Source: Myroides indicus (GTDB lineage: Bacteria > Bacteroidota > Bacteroidia > Flavobacteriales > Flavobacteriaceae). Taken from it: a stretch of DNA of 64,000 nt. The notes under the pieces were generated by a model that was given only the letters and a program-made list of their open reading frames with translations, was not told the origin of the DNA and ran no database searches. The stretch spans positions 1 through 64,000 of the forward strand of contig NZ_SOAG01000001.1 of NCBI RefSeq assembly GCF_004364575.1, given 5' to 3'. Positions 44,831 through 55,995 of the stretch are shown here, piece by piece. A program made the translations under genes and the position numbers. Position 1 is the first letter of the stretch. Each line of letters opens with the position of its first letter.

Positions 44831-46237
44831 TTATTCTGCTTTATCGTTATAACCTAAAATATTTAATACATCTTCCGCTGTTTGCTGTTCAGAGAATAAT
44901 TCTGTAGCCAATATACCATTTTCGTCTCTGTCTATTAAAATATGGCGCGGTTGAGGGATCAGGCAGTGATGAATTCCTCCAAAACCACCAATTGTATCTT
45001 GATATGCTCCAGTATTAAAGAAACCGATATATAAAGGTTTATCTTTGTTGTATTTAGGCAGGTAAATGGCGTTTAAATTTTGCTCTGAATTATAATAATC
45101 ATCGCTATCACAAGTTAATCCTCCTAATAAAATCCTTTCATAAGTATCATTCCAGCGATTGATTGGCAACATAATAAATTTTTTATTAATTGCCCATGAA
45201 TCCGGCAGTGTTGTAATAAATGAGGAATCTATCATATTCCACTTTTCTCTATCGTTTTGTTGTTTTTGATATAGAATTTCATAAATAGCTCCCCCGCTTT
45301 CTCCAACGGTAAACGAACCGAATTCAGTAAAAATATGAGGTACATCTACTTCTGCATCTGCACAAGCCGTTTTTATCTGATTGATGATCTCATCAACCAT
45401 ATATTGATAATCGTATTCAAATGCTAAAGAATTTTTAATCGGAAACCCTCCTCCTATATTTAAGCTATCTAGCGTAGGACATTCTTTTTTGAGTGCTATA
45501 TATACTTTTAAGCATTTAAGCAGCTCATTCCAGTAATAGGATGTGTCTCGAATACCGGTATTAATAAAAAAGTGAAGCATTTTCAATTCTACTCCTTTAT
45601 TTTCGGCAATTTGTTTTTTGTAAAACGGAACAATGTTTTTATATCCGATTCCTAAGCGAGAGGTATAGAATTCAAATTTTGGTTCTTCTTCCGATGCAAT
45701 TCTTATTCCAATTTTAAATTTTTTAGTTACCTGTGCTTGTAGTAGATCAAGTTCTTCATAATTATCAATGATAGGAATGGTTTTATCATGCCCGTCGTTA
45801 ATCAGTTGTGCAATATTATCTATGTATTGGGCTCTTTTAAAACCATTGCAAAGAACATAGGTATCTTTATTTATTTTCCCTGATTTAAGAAGTTTTTCCA
45901 CAATATTTACATCAAAGGCTGAAGATGTTTCAATGTGAATATCATTTTTAAAAGCTTCGTTTAGAACATATGAAAAATGAGAACTCTTAGTACAATAGCA
46001 ATAGTAATAATTTGCTTTGTACTTATTTTTTTCCATAGCAACTCTAAACAAGTTTTTAGCCTTGTTGATGTTTTCTGTAATTTTTGGTAAATATGTAAAT
46101 TTGAGAGGTGTTCCGTATTTTTCAACTAAACTCATCAAATCTATGTTGTGAAAATATAAATTATCTTTATTTAGTTTAAACTCTTCTTGAGGAAAATAAA
46201 AAGTTTGATTGATTAAATCTGAATATTTTATGTTCAT
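44831..46237 (-). CDS. Arginine decarboxylase (fold III, SpeA-like)
   Basis: 468 aa, an alanine-racemase-fold PLP enzyme. The N-terminal barrel starts with VEKYGTPLKFTYLPKI, the PLP lysine region is ANYYYCYCTKSSHF and GIRIASEEEPKFEFYTSRLGIGY; GGGFPIKNSLAFEYD and GFFNTGAYQDTIGGFGGIHHC complete the family pattern of biosynthetic SpeA. It converts arginine to agmatine, a precursor of polyamines. The DHS-like gene follows after 28 nt. A long leader of about 235 nt precedes it. Confidence 0.9.
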   Translation of the reverse strand: MNIKYSDLINQTFYFPQEEFKLNKDNLYFHNIDLMSLVEKYGTPLKFTYLPKITENINKAKNLFRVAMEKNKYKANYYYCYCTKSSHFSYVLNEAFKNDIHIETSSAFDVNIVEKLLKSGKINKDTYVLCNGFKRAQYIDNIAQLINDGHDKTIPIIDNYEELDLLQAQVTKKFKIGIRIASEEEPKFEFYTSRLGIGYKNIVPFYKKQIAENKGVELKMLHFFINTGIRDTSYYWNELLKCLKVYIALKKECPTLDSLNIGGGFPIKNSLAFEYDYQYMVDEIINQIKTACADAEVDVPHIFTEFGSFTVGESGGAIYEILYQKQQNDREKWNMIDSSFITTLPDSWAINKKFIMLPINRWNDTYERILLGGLTCDSDDYYNSEQNLNAIYLPKYNKDKPLYIGFFNTGAYQDTIGGFGGIHHCLIPQPRHILIDRDENGILATELFSEQQTAEDVLNILGYNDKAE

Positions 46238-46530
46238 TTGAAAATATCATTTAAAAGTTAAAAAATAGTTTATAAGCAAAGAAAAACGTTTTTTCAAACT
46301 CTGATATTAGCAAACATTATGGGTAATTTTTGGCTTATTTTGAATGACTTTATAATTATCTTGATATCCTTGATAATTCTATATATAAAATTTGTTTTAG
46401 ATTTTTGCCCAAAACATCCAAGATTGTGCCCATACCACATCAAATTTCTAATATATAAAACAACTGTTTTCACGGCGCAAATGTAACAAAATTAAATATC
46501 CAAAAACAAATATCTATTCTAATTTATCCT
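46238..46530 (-). promoter_or_regulatory. speA-like gene promoter and long 5' leader
   Basis: A perfect minus-strand -7 box TACATTTG lies at 46478-46485 with a TTTG element about 21 nt upstream (46507-46510), giving a leader of roughly 235 nt before arginine decarboxylase. The plus strand contains a 55-codon hydrophobic ORF (46319-46486), which I do not accept as a gene. No other feature is visible in the gap to aroB. Confidence 0.5.
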
Positions 46531-47598
46531 TTATTTTAGATATTCTTTAAATCCTCGAATTACCAAATCTTTACTTATTAAAAAATCGTATTCTGCTTTC
46601 CCTTTATTTGATAACAAAACGCTATATATATTTCCGTTATAGTTTTTTTTATCAAACTTAATCCAACTTAATATTTGCTCAATATCGTCAGCTTGTATTT
46701 GTACTTTTTCGTATATATTATGAATTGTTTTTTTAATATCTTCATAATCGTCTTTTGAAAAAGAACTTAGCTGTGTTGATATATAAGCCTCAATAACCAT
46801 TCCAACCGCAACTGCTTCACCATGTAGCAAAGGGTTTTTATTATTTTGCGTCAAAAAATAACTTTCAATGGCATGACCTACAGTATGTCCAAAATTCAAA
46901 ATTTTTCTCAGCCCTGACTCTTCCGGGTCTTGACTGACTATTTCATTTTTGATATAAACAGAGTGAAATATGAGCAGAGATAAATCTTCAAAATCAATAT
47001 TAGAAATATCTTTTAAATAATCATAATATGCAGCATCATAAATTAATCCATGCTTTAACATTTCTGCATAACCTGCCCTTATCTGTCTTCCGTTTAATGT
47101 CTCGAGATATGATGTATCTACTATAACCATTCTAGGCATTGAAAAGGTTCCTACGCAGTTTTTAATTCCTTCTAAATCTACTCCTGTTTTCCCTCCAACA
47201 GAAGCATCAACCATTGCAAGCAGTGTGGTTGGAATATTGATACAGTCAATTCCTCTCATATATACAGAAGCTACAAAACCACCTAAATCACTTACTACTC
47301 CTCCACCTACAGTTATCATCACGCTCTTTCGGTCCGCCTCTAACTCAGTCATAGTTTGCAATATTCCCGTAAAGATCTCTAAATTCTTAAATTCCTCTCC
47401 TGGTTCTATTTCTATGATCTCAAATAAAATATGAGTAGGTAAGTTAGATAAAAAGTGAGGCAGGCAATGCTCATTACAATTACTATCTGTCAGAATAATA
47501 ATTTTTGAATATTTTTTTTCATTCAAATATTGTCCCAATACAGCATATCCTTCTATTCCAAAACAGATGTCGTAGTTTGCCGTTTTTATCTTCTTCAT
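46531..47598 (-). CDS. aroB: 3-dehydroquinate synthase
   Basis: 355 aa. Signatures: NAD-binding VGGGVVSDLGGFVASVYMRGI, the metal-binding His in ILNFGHTVGHAIES and the K in GGKTGVD. It carries out the second step of the shikimate pathway from DAHP. It is divergent from the proline dehydrogenase gene, with a 94-nt spacer holding both promoters. Confidence 0.96.
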   Translation of the reverse strand: MKKIKTANYDICFGIEGYAVLGQYLNEKKYSKIIILTDSNCNEHCLPHFLSNLPTHILFEIIEIEPGEEFKNLEIFTGILQTMTELEADRKSVMITVGGGVVSDLGGFVASVYMRGIDCINIPTTLLAMVDASVGGKTGVDLEGIKNCVGTFSMPRMVIVDTSYLETLNGRQIRAGYAEMLKHGLIYDAAYYDYLKDISNIDFEDLSLLIFHSVYIKNEIVSQDPEESGLRKILNFGHTVGHAIESYFLTQNNKNPLLHGEAVAVGMVIEAYISTQLSSFSKDDYEDIKKTIHNIYEKVQIQADDIEQILSWIKFDKKNYNGNIYSVLLSNKGKAEYDFLISKDLVIRGFKEYLK

Positions 47599-47660
47599 TT
47601 ACTTATATACTTTAGTACAAAGTAAGAGATAATTATTCAAAAAGTAATTAAAAGAGTCAT

Positions 47661-47668
47661 TATATTTG
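47661..47668 (+). promoter_or_regulatory. -7 box TATATTTG of the proline dehydrogenase gene
   Basis: A perfect box that overlaps an in-frame TTG at 47666, supporting translation from the ATG at 47693. Confidence 0.6.
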
Positions 47669-47692
47669 CACAATGATTATTACGTATCAATA

Positions 47693-48868
47693 ATGAATAA
47701 ATTATTTAATAACACAGAAGTAGCTTTTGCTCTAAAAAATAATAAAGAATTAAAAAGAGCTCGTTTTCTTTTCAAAATGATTAGTAAGCCGAGCTTGGTT
47801 AAAATAGGTTCTTCTCTAGCGAATTTTGCTATAAAGACACACTTACCGGTTACAGGATTAATTCGTTCTACCGTTTTCGACCACTTTTGTGGCGGTGTTA
47901 GTGAAAATGATTGTCTTCATGTAGTTGATAAAATGTATTCCCAAGGCGGAGTTAGTTCTGTTTTGGACTATTCGGTAGAAGGTAAAGAGACAGAAAAGCA
48001 ATTTGATGCAGCATTAAATATGACGCTAAAAACGATTGAATTAGCCAAAGAACGCCCTGACGCTATTCCATTTGCTGTATTTAAACCTACCGGATTTGGT
48101 CGATTTGTTATGTTTGAGAAAAAAGGCGAAAACAAACTTTTATCGTCAGAAGAAGAAGCTGAATGGGAACGCATACTGTATCGATTTAATGTAGCTTGTA
48201 AATTTGCTTACGACAATGATGTTTTATTACTAATAGATGCAGAACACAGTTGGATGCAAGATGCCGCAGATGACATAGTGTTAGATATGATGCGCAAATA
48301 CAATAAGGAAAAAGCCGTTATTTTTAATACAGCTCAAATGTATCGCTGGGATAGATTACAATATCTTAAAGATTTACATTCTATTGCCATAAGTGAGAAT
48401 TTTTACATTGGAATGAAAGTAGTCAGAGGTGCTTATATGGAAATAGAGAGAGAAAGGGCAAGTCAAAAAGGTTATAAATCTCCAATATGTATAGACAAAA
48501 AAGCTACAGATATTAATTATGATGCAGCCATTACATTTATGATTGAAAATATAGAAACAATGGCTTTATTCGCAGGTACTCATAATGAAAATAGTTCCTA
48601 TTTAGTAATGGAATTAATGAAAAAACACAATATTTCCCACAATGATAAAAGATTATTTTTTGGACAACTATATGGTATGAGTGATAATATTAGTTTTAAT
48701 TTAGCTAAAGAAAAATATAATGTAGCCAAATATTTACCTTTCGGCCCTGTCCGCGATGTGATTCCTTATTTAATCCGAAGAGCGGAAGAAAATACTTCAG
48801 TAAAAGGTCAAACTAATAGAGAACTGGATCTTATCGAAACAGAGATTAAAAGGAGAAAAGCAAAGTAA
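47693..48868 (+). CDS. Proline dehydrogenase
   Basis: 391 aa from the ATG. A TIM-barrel PRODH domain (PF01619) with FAD and substrate motifs: KPTGFGRFVMFEKK, LLIDAEHSWMQDAADD, GMKVVRGAYMEIERERA, FAGTHNENSSYLVMELM and KYLPFGPVRDVIPYLIRRAEEN. It is the monofunctional type, without a P5C dehydrogenase domain, and oxidises proline to pyrroline-5-carboxylate at the membrane. It is divergent from aroB and ends at a 44-bp palindrome. Confidence 0.94.
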   Translation: MNKLFNNTEVAFALKNNKELKRARFLFKMISKPSLVKIGSSLANFAIKTHLPVTGLIRSTVFDHFCGGVSENDCLHVVDKMYSQGGVSSVLDYSVEGKETEKQFDAALNMTLKTIELAKERPDAIPFAVFKPTGFGRFVMFEKKGENKLLSSEEEAEWERILYRFNVACKFAYDNDVLLLIDAEHSWMQDAADDIVLDMMRKYNKEKAVIFNTAQMYRWDRLQYLKDLHSIAISENFYIGMKVVRGAYMEIERERASQKGYKSPICIDKKATDINYDAAITFMIENIETMALFAGTHNENSSYLVMELMKKHNISHNDKRLFFGQLYGMSDNISFNLAKEKYNVAKYLPFGPVRDVIPYLIRRAEENTSVKGQTNRELDLIETEIKRRKAK

Positions 48869-48892
48869 TAGCTTTGATATTTCAATATAATA

Positions 48893-48936
48893 AACAAAAG
48901 AAGGGGAATCTACTAGTAGATTCCCCTTCTTTTGTT
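48893..48936 (+). terminator. Perfect 44-bp palindrome, terminator of proline dehydrogenase gene
   Basis: Two 22-nt arms (AACAAAAGAAGGGGAATCTA, then CT at the centre) are exactly complementary with no spacer. In RNA a hairpin with a 4-nt CUAG-centred loop would form and be followed by a U-rich stretch. It sits 24 nt past the stop. Confidence 0.8.
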
Positions 48937-48956
48937 CTAAAAACATTCATTATAAA

Positions 48957-49085
48957 GAGGTAACAGTAAACAACGAAAACAGAAAATTATTTAGTAGACT
49001 TACTGTAGGATTGGGTCGATTTGAAGTCAAAAAATTATTCAAAACTGAATGCAACTATCTTCAAATTGCTCCTGTTACCTTATAC
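48957..49085 (+). ncRNA. Candidate structured RNA (6S-like)
   Basis: A 129-nt intergenic stretch without an ORF. AGGTAACAG (48958-48966) pairs perfectly with CTGTTACCT (49072-49080), closing the whole element; inside, GACTT/AAGTC (48998 and 49024 regions) and the small hairpin ATTCAAAACTGAAT (49036-49049) flank open, A-rich strands. A long closing stem and internal bubble of about 125 nt is what the flavobacterial 6S RNA (6S-Flavo) is reported to look like. A TTTTG and TATAAAG pair about 19 nt apart precedes it. The strand and the identity are inference. Confidence 0.45.
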
Positions 49086-49261
49086 TTAATTTAAAGTAAG
49101 CCTAAATTAAAGAAAGTAAAATTAGATAAATTTTTATTTATCAACAAATTTTTATAAAAATGATTTTCTAATACTATAACTCAAAATACTCTTTCTTATT
49201 GCTTTAGAAAACAGAAAATCTTCTAAAAATAACCTTTTTAACGTATATAAAATAAGCTTAT
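49086..49261. other. AT-rich spacer before secDF
   Basis: About 175 nt with no coding capacity between the candidate RNA and the secDF stop. I see runs of A and T with weak stems, but no clear terminator or gene fragment. Confidence 0.5.
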
Positions 49262-52200
49262 TTATTCTTCTAACTCCTCTTGAGCTTCTTTATGTCTTCT
49301 TTCTATTTCTTCTTTGTCTTTTTTAGGCATTGTATCAACCAGTACTGGGGTTGCTAGGAACAATGAAGAATAAGTTCCTACAATAATACCTATCAACATA
49401 GCAAAGATAAATCCTCTGATTGAATCTCCTCCAAAAATAAACATAATCAATAATACAAGAATCAATGTCAAAGAGGTATTGATTGTTCTTGATAAAGTTG
49501 TATTAACCGAATCATTTACAATCTTATTGAAATCGCCTTTTGTTTTACCGGCAATATATTCACGCACACGGTCAAAAACAATTACAGTATCGTTCATAGA
49601 GTAACCGATAACCGTTAGGATTGCTGCAATAAAATGTTGGTCAATTTCCATGTGCCAAGGCATGATTTTGTATGTCAAAGAATAAATTCCTAATACAAAA
49701 ATAACATCATGGGCAACTGATACAATTGCTCCCAACGAATATTGCCACTTACGGAAGGAGATAACTAAATACACAAATATAGCTGCCATAGAACCTAAAA
49801 CTGCCCAATATGCATTTTGTTTTACGTCTTTTGCCATACTCGGTCCAATCTTAGAAGCTTGAATAACTCCTAAAGTTTTACCTTCTGTCGCATTTACAAA
49901 TTGATCGTATGAAATATCTGAAGAATAATAAGGCTTTAATCCTTTGTAAAGTAATTCATTTACTTCCTGATCCACAGCCGCTCCTTCCTCTTCTACTTTG
50001 TATTTGGTAGTAATTTTCAATTGCTCTTTATTACCAAACACTTTGGCTTCTACATTAACTCCAAAAACATTTTGCAATTGTTCGCTTACTTCATTAGCTG
50101 AAATTTGCTTATCAAATTTCACCTGAAAAGTCCTCCCTCCTACAAAATCAGTTCCTTCATCAAATCCATTGGTAAAAAACGAAATAAAACTAACTACTAC
50201 AATTACAGCTGACAGCCCGTAAGTGATTTTTTTCACTTTCAAAAAGTCAAAATGGAAGTTAGTAAACCAGTTTTTAGTAATACTTGTTGAGAAAGCTAAA
50301 CTTCTACCTGCTTTTACATCTCTATCCATAAATATACGTGCAATGAAGATAGATGTAAAAAGTGAAGTTGCAATACCAATTAATAAAGTAGTAGCAAATC
50401 CTTTAATTGGTCCTGAACCAAAGGCAAATAAAATTACTCCTGTAAGAATATGTGTTACGTTAGCATCCACAATAGGACGCATAGCACCGTGCCAACTATA
50501 GGATTCTTTAATTGTATCTGCTAAACTCATTCCTTTGCGCAAGCATTCTTTTGCCCTTTCAGAAATAATAATATTAGCATCTACAGCGGTTCCCATGGTT
50601 AATACGATACCTGCAATTCCTGGTAAAGTCAATACAGCTCCTAAACTTGCTAATACACCAAATAAGAACAACAAGTTGGCTAGCAAAGCAATATTGGCAT
50701 ACCATCCGGCTCTGCCATAATAAAAAGCCATCCATGCTGCAACGATAATTAACCCTGCAATGGCAGACAATGTTCCTGCATCAATTGCTTGTTGTCCCAA
50801 CGATGGACCAACAATTTCAGATTGAACTATATCCGCTCCTGCGGGCAATTTACCAGCCCGTAATATATTAGCTAAATCTTTTGCGTCAGAAACAGTAAAG
50901 TCTCCTGAAATAGAAGATCTTCCTCCCGAAATTGGTCCGCTTGTTACTCCCGGTGCAGAATAAACTACGTTATCTAATACAATAGCAATATTAGATTGTT
51001 CTGTATAAGCTTTTCCTGTTAATTCTTCCCAAATTTTGGCGCCCTTCGGACTCATTTGCATTCCTACGACCGGACGTCCAAAATTATCAAACTCATCCTG
51101 GGCTCCTGTAACTACACTCCCACTTAATGGGGGAACACCGTCCCGGTTTGTTTTTAAAGCATAAAGTTCTACTATATCCGGAGCTTTTCTACTTGGTTTA
51201 CCCCATGCAAAACGAGCATATTTCTGATCTGCAGGCAGTAAATTTTTGATATCTTGTCTTTTTAAGAACGTATTTACTTTTGCCGTATCTTTAGTCTGTA
51301 CATATCCCAAAATAGGGCTTCCCTGATGTCCTCCTCCTACAAATAAACTAAATAATGGTCCAAAATCTTCTGTTTCTGACTTTACCGCTCCAGTAGAATC
51401 TCTTTCAACTCCTCCTAAAAGAGCATCAATATCAGATTTTTCAGAATCATTACTTTCTTCTTCAGTATTTTCAGCTACCTCATTAGTTTTGATTGGTTTC
51501 TTATCTGCTTTTAATGCTTCGTTAGCAGCAAACAAATAATTTGAAATCTCTTCTGATTTATAAGTTTCCCAAAACTCTAACTGAGCTGTACTTTGCAATA
51601 AGTTTTTAATTCGGTCAACATCTTTAGCTCCCGGAAGTTCTACTAAAATACGTCCGGTATCTCCTAACATTTGAATATTAGGTTGTGTTACTCCAAACTT
51701 ATCAATACGCTCTCTAAAAACGCGATAAGCGCTTTCTATAGACTCTTTCACCTTTCTATCCAACACTGTTTTTACCTGGTTGTCAGACATGTCTATCGTA
51801 ATCTCGCTTAAATTTCTATTGGCAAAAATTTCAGGGGAAGCTAATTTAATAGCTCCTTTTGATTCTTTGTCAAAAGCTACGTAAAACGCATCGAGATAAC
51901 TTTGATTTCCCTGTCTCAGAGACTCTGCTTCTGCAAGAGCTTTATTAAAAACAGCATTTTTAGAATTGTTGGCCAAGCCTTTTAAAATGTCTTTGATGGA
52001 AATTTGTAATGTTACATTTATTCCCCCTTCCAAGTCTAAACCTTTATTAATTTGTTTAGCTCTTACTTCATTAAAAGTCTGCCCTAAAAAAACCTTTTGG
52101 TTACCAATAGAATCCAAGTAATGAAGTTCTTTTTGAGAATCACCATCTGCATAGGCTTTTGCCTGTTTTTCATAGTGACTGGTAACAAAGGTAAATGATA

Positions 52201-52264
52201 GTTGGTAAATACTTACCAATGCAAAAATAATTGCAAAAAATTTAACGAGTCCTTTGTTCTGCAT
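49262..52264 (-). CDS. secDF: Protein translocase SecDF (fused)
   Basis: 1000 aa. SecD and SecF joined in one chain, the usual form in Bacteroidota. SecD has the KGLDLEGGINVTLQ motif near 75, a large periplasmic P1 domain with an extended insert of acidic and low-complexity residues (about 245-290), and six membrane helices including ANIALLANLLFLFGV and TMGTAVDANIIISERAKE. SecF begins about residue 705 (GFDEGTDFVGGRTFQV) with its helix TVIGYSMNDTVIVFDRVRE. It uses the proton-motive force to help release exported proteins at the outer face of SecYEG. Confidence 0.97.
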   Translation of the reverse strand: MQNKGLVKFFAIIFALVSIYQLSFTFVTSHYEKQAKAYADGDSQKELHYLDSIGNQKVFLGQTFNEVRAKQINKGLDLEGGINVTLQISIKDILKGLANNSKNAVFNKALAEAESLRQGNQSYLDAFYVAFDKESKGAIKLASPEIFANRNLSEITIDMSDNQVKTVLDRKVKESIESAYRVFRERIDKFGVTQPNIQMLGDTGRILVELPGAKDVDRIKNLLQSTAQLEFWETYKSEEISNYLFAANEALKADKKPIKTNEVAENTEEESNDSEKSDIDALLGGVERDSTGAVKSETEDFGPLFSLFVGGGHQGSPILGYVQTKDTAKVNTFLKRQDIKNLLPADQKYARFAWGKPSRKAPDIVELYALKTNRDGVPPLSGSVVTGAQDEFDNFGRPVVGMQMSPKGAKIWEELTGKAYTEQSNIAIVLDNVVYSAPGVTSGPISGGRSSISGDFTVSDAKDLANILRAGKLPAGADIVQSEIVGPSLGQQAIDAGTLSAIAGLIIVAAWMAFYYGRAGWYANIALLANLLFLFGVLASLGAVLTLPGIAGIVLTMGTAVDANIIISERAKECLRKGMSLADTIKESYSWHGAMRPIVDANVTHILTGVILFAFGSGPIKGFATTLLIGIATSLFTSIFIARIFMDRDVKAGRSLAFSTSITKNWFTNFHFDFLKVKKITYGLSAVIVVVSFISFFTNGFDEGTDFVGGRTFQVKFDKQISANEVSEQLQNVFGVNVEAKVFGNKEQLKITTKYKVEEEGAAVDQEVNELLYKGLKPYYSSDISYDQFVNATEGKTLGVIQASKIGPSMAKDVKQNAYWAVLGSMAAIFVYLVISFRKWQYSLGAIVSVAHDVIFVLGIYSLTYKIMPWHMEIDQHFIAAILTVIGYSMNDTVIVFDRVREYIAGKTKGDFNKIVNDSVNTTLSRTINTSLTLILVLLIMFIFGGDSIRGFIFAMLIGIIVGTYSSLFLATPVLVDTMPKKDKEEIERRHKEAQEELEE

Positions 52265-52402
52265 TATTATTAAAATTAATTATTTATTTTTTTAAAACGA
52301 GCAAATATATGATATACACAATCATTAACCAATTGTTTTGATAAGAATATTATCAAAAAAAGAAGTATTTTAAGCTGTTTTTTCTATTATAACTTTTAAT
52401 TT

Positions 52403-53338
52403 TCAAGTTAAAATATTTCTTAATTCGCCGTTAGTTTCTCTGATAGATTTAGCACTTAAATCAAATTTTTCTTTTTCAGACTTATTCAATTTTAACTCCA
52501 CAATTTTTTCAACTCCTTCTTTTCCTATAATGCAGGGCACACCGATACAGATATTTTCTTCTCCGTACTCGCCTTGTAAAAAAACTGAACATGGAATCAG
52601 TTTTTTCCGATCATATAAAATACTTTCCACCACATTTGCTATCGCTGCTCCAGGACCATACCAAGCGGAAGTACCCAATAATTTAGTTAAAGTAGCTCCG
52701 CCGTTCATTGTTTTATCTATTACTTCTGTTTGTTCTGCTTCGTTCAACAATTCAGTAATAGGAATTCCTCTATAAGAAGCCATACGCATTAAAGGCAGCA
52801 TTGTTGTATCTCCGTGTCCGCCAATCACCATAGCATCAATATCACTTATTGGTTTTTGAATTTGTTGAGATAAAAAATATTTGAATCTTGCTGAATCCAA
52901 TGCTCCTCCCATGCCAATCACCTTATTTTTTGACAGACCTGAGGTCATAAATGCTGCTAAAGTCATTGTATCTAAAGGGTTAGTAACAATAATAAATATA
53001 GCGTTAGGAGAAATCGTCATGGCATTTTCCATCACAGATTTGACAATACCTGTATTAATTCCTATAAGTTCTTCTCTTGTCATTCCAGGCTTTCTAGGTA
53101 TTCCAGAAGTCACTACCACCACATCACTATTAACTGTTTTTGAATATTGTTTGGTAACTCCTTTTACTACAGAATCAATACCAAAAACAGAATTCTTTTG
53201 CATAATATCCATTGCCTTACCTTCTGCTATTCCTTCTAATATATCCAATAAAACAATTTCATTTGCTATTTGGCGTTGCGCAATAACATCTGCGCAAGTA
53301 GCTCCTACATTCCCCGCCCCTATTACAGAAACTTTCAT
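52403..53338 (-). CDS. mdh: Malate dehydrogenase
   Basis: 311 aa from the ATG; a TTG six bases earlier is unlikely. The LDH-like type of malate dehydrogenase: NAD motif VIGAGNVGATCADVI, the substrate-specific loop VVTSGIPRKPGMTREELIGIN (including the malate-specifying arginine) and the catalytic His in MVIGGHGDTTMLPL. It interconverts malate and oxaloacetate in the TCA cycle. It is separated from gyrB by a long-range stem-loop. Confidence 0.96.
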   Translation of the reverse strand: MKVSVIGAGNVGATCADVIAQRQIANEIVLLDILEGIAEGKAMDIMQKNSVFGIDSVVKGVTKQYSKTVNSDVVVVTSGIPRKPGMTREELIGINTGIVKSVMENAMTISPNAIFIIVTNPLDTMTLAAFMTSGLSKNKVIGMGGALDSARFKYFLSQQIQKPISDIDAMVIGGHGDTTMLPLMRMASYRGIPITELLNEAEQTEVIDKTMNGGATLTKLLGTSAWYGPGAAIANVVESILYDRKKLIPCSVFLQGEYGEENICIGVPCIIGKEGVEKIVELKLNKSEKEKFDLSAKSIRETNGELRNILT

Positions 53339-53370
53339 AATCAAATTCTATTTTATTTATATAATCAATG

Positions 53371-53435
53371 AAAAAAGCTGTTTTAAAATATCGTTATTCA
53401 AATTTTAAATAACATTTTTTCAAAACAGCTTTTTC
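53371..53435 (-). terminator. Probable terminator of gyrB
   Basis: AAAAAGCTGTTTT and AAAACAGCTTTTT are complementary across a spacer of about 35 nt, followed on the minus strand by U-rich sequence. The large loop makes this less certain than the others. Confidence 0.5.
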
Positions 53436-53455
53436 TTAAAATATTTAATATTAAT

Positions 53456-55405
<1,950 letters not shown>

Positions 55406-55420
55406 CTAAAATATATAACG

Positions 55421-55428
55421 TACAAATA
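55421..55428 (-). promoter_or_regulatory. -7 box TATATTTG of gyrB
   Basis: A perfect minus-strand TAnnTTTG box with a TTG element about 20 nt upstream, about 25 nt before the gyrB ATG. Confidence 0.6.
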
Positions 55429-55498
55429 TAAGGTTTTTGATAGACTTTATCAAGTTAAGTATACTTTTATATTTGATGAGTACACAATAAAAACGGAT

Positions 55499-55528
55499 AA
55501 AAAAAAGGGTTGCACGAACCCTGTTTTT
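55499..55528 (-). terminator. Intrinsic terminator of the GreA-like gene
   Basis: AGGGTT pairs with AACCCT around a 5-nt loop, with a U run downstream on the minus strand, 15 nt past the stop. Confidence 0.65.
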
Positions 55529-55542
55529 ATTCCTTTATTGAC

Positions 55543-55995
55543 TTATTCTAAATGGTGTATTGTAAATTCGCAATTATTAAAAACAAATGTATCTTTCAGT
55601 CTTCTGCCCAACAATTCTTTGGCTATCGGTGCATCGACAGATATTGGCAAAACCGAGATTTCTTCCACTACTATTTTAGGCAGTGCCGCAGAAAAGAATA
55701 GATGCACCGTATTTACTTTTACTACACTTCCAAATTCAACTTTTTCGCTTTGCTTATTTTCATCTATTTTAGAAACAACATCTTTTAGATCAAAGCATTC
55801 CTGAATTTTCTTGCTGAGATTTTCTTGTTCTAAGTGCATCATACTCAAAGCTGTTTCGTGTTTGTCTCCTGCAGAACTTTTGGCGTCATTTTGTGCACCT
55901 AACGATAATTCTTCAACAATACTCTGAAAAGCATCTATTTTATCATTAAGCCGCTGAAGACACATCATTTTCAGCTTTTGTTTTAGTGTAGTCAT
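55543..55995 (-). CDS. GreA/GreB-like transcription factor
   Basis: 150 aa. A long N-terminal helical part carries SSAGDKHETALSMMHLEQENLSKKI, and a C-terminal GreA/GreB domain (PF01272) includes GSVVKVN and SVDAPIAKELLGRRLKDTFVFN. Proteins of this group in flavobacteria are often mislabelled as 3-oxoacyl-ACP synthases. The N-terminal coiled-coil Asp-Glu tip of true GreA is not clear, so it may bind RNA polymerase without stimulating cleavage. It is single and upstream of gyrB on the same strand, with a terminator between them. Confidence 0.75.
   Translation of the reverse strand: MTTLKQKLKMMCLQRLNDKIDAFQSIVEELSLGAQNDAKSSAGDKHETALSMMHLEQENLSKKIQECFDLKDVVSKIDENKQSEKVEFGSVVKVNTVHLFFSAALPKIVVEEISVLPISVDAPIAKELLGRRLKDTFVFNNCEFTIHHLE

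Noticed and set aside
46319..46486. A 55-codon hydrophobic ORF in the gap between arginine decarboxylase and aroB
   Set aside because: It lies antisense to the likely leader of arginine decarboxylase, has no homology I recognise, and AT-rich sequence gives hydrophobic codons by chance.
52881..53408. A 175-codon plus-strand ORF opposite mdh
   Set aside because: It lies antisense to malate dehydrogenase, whose motifs are all present on the other strand.
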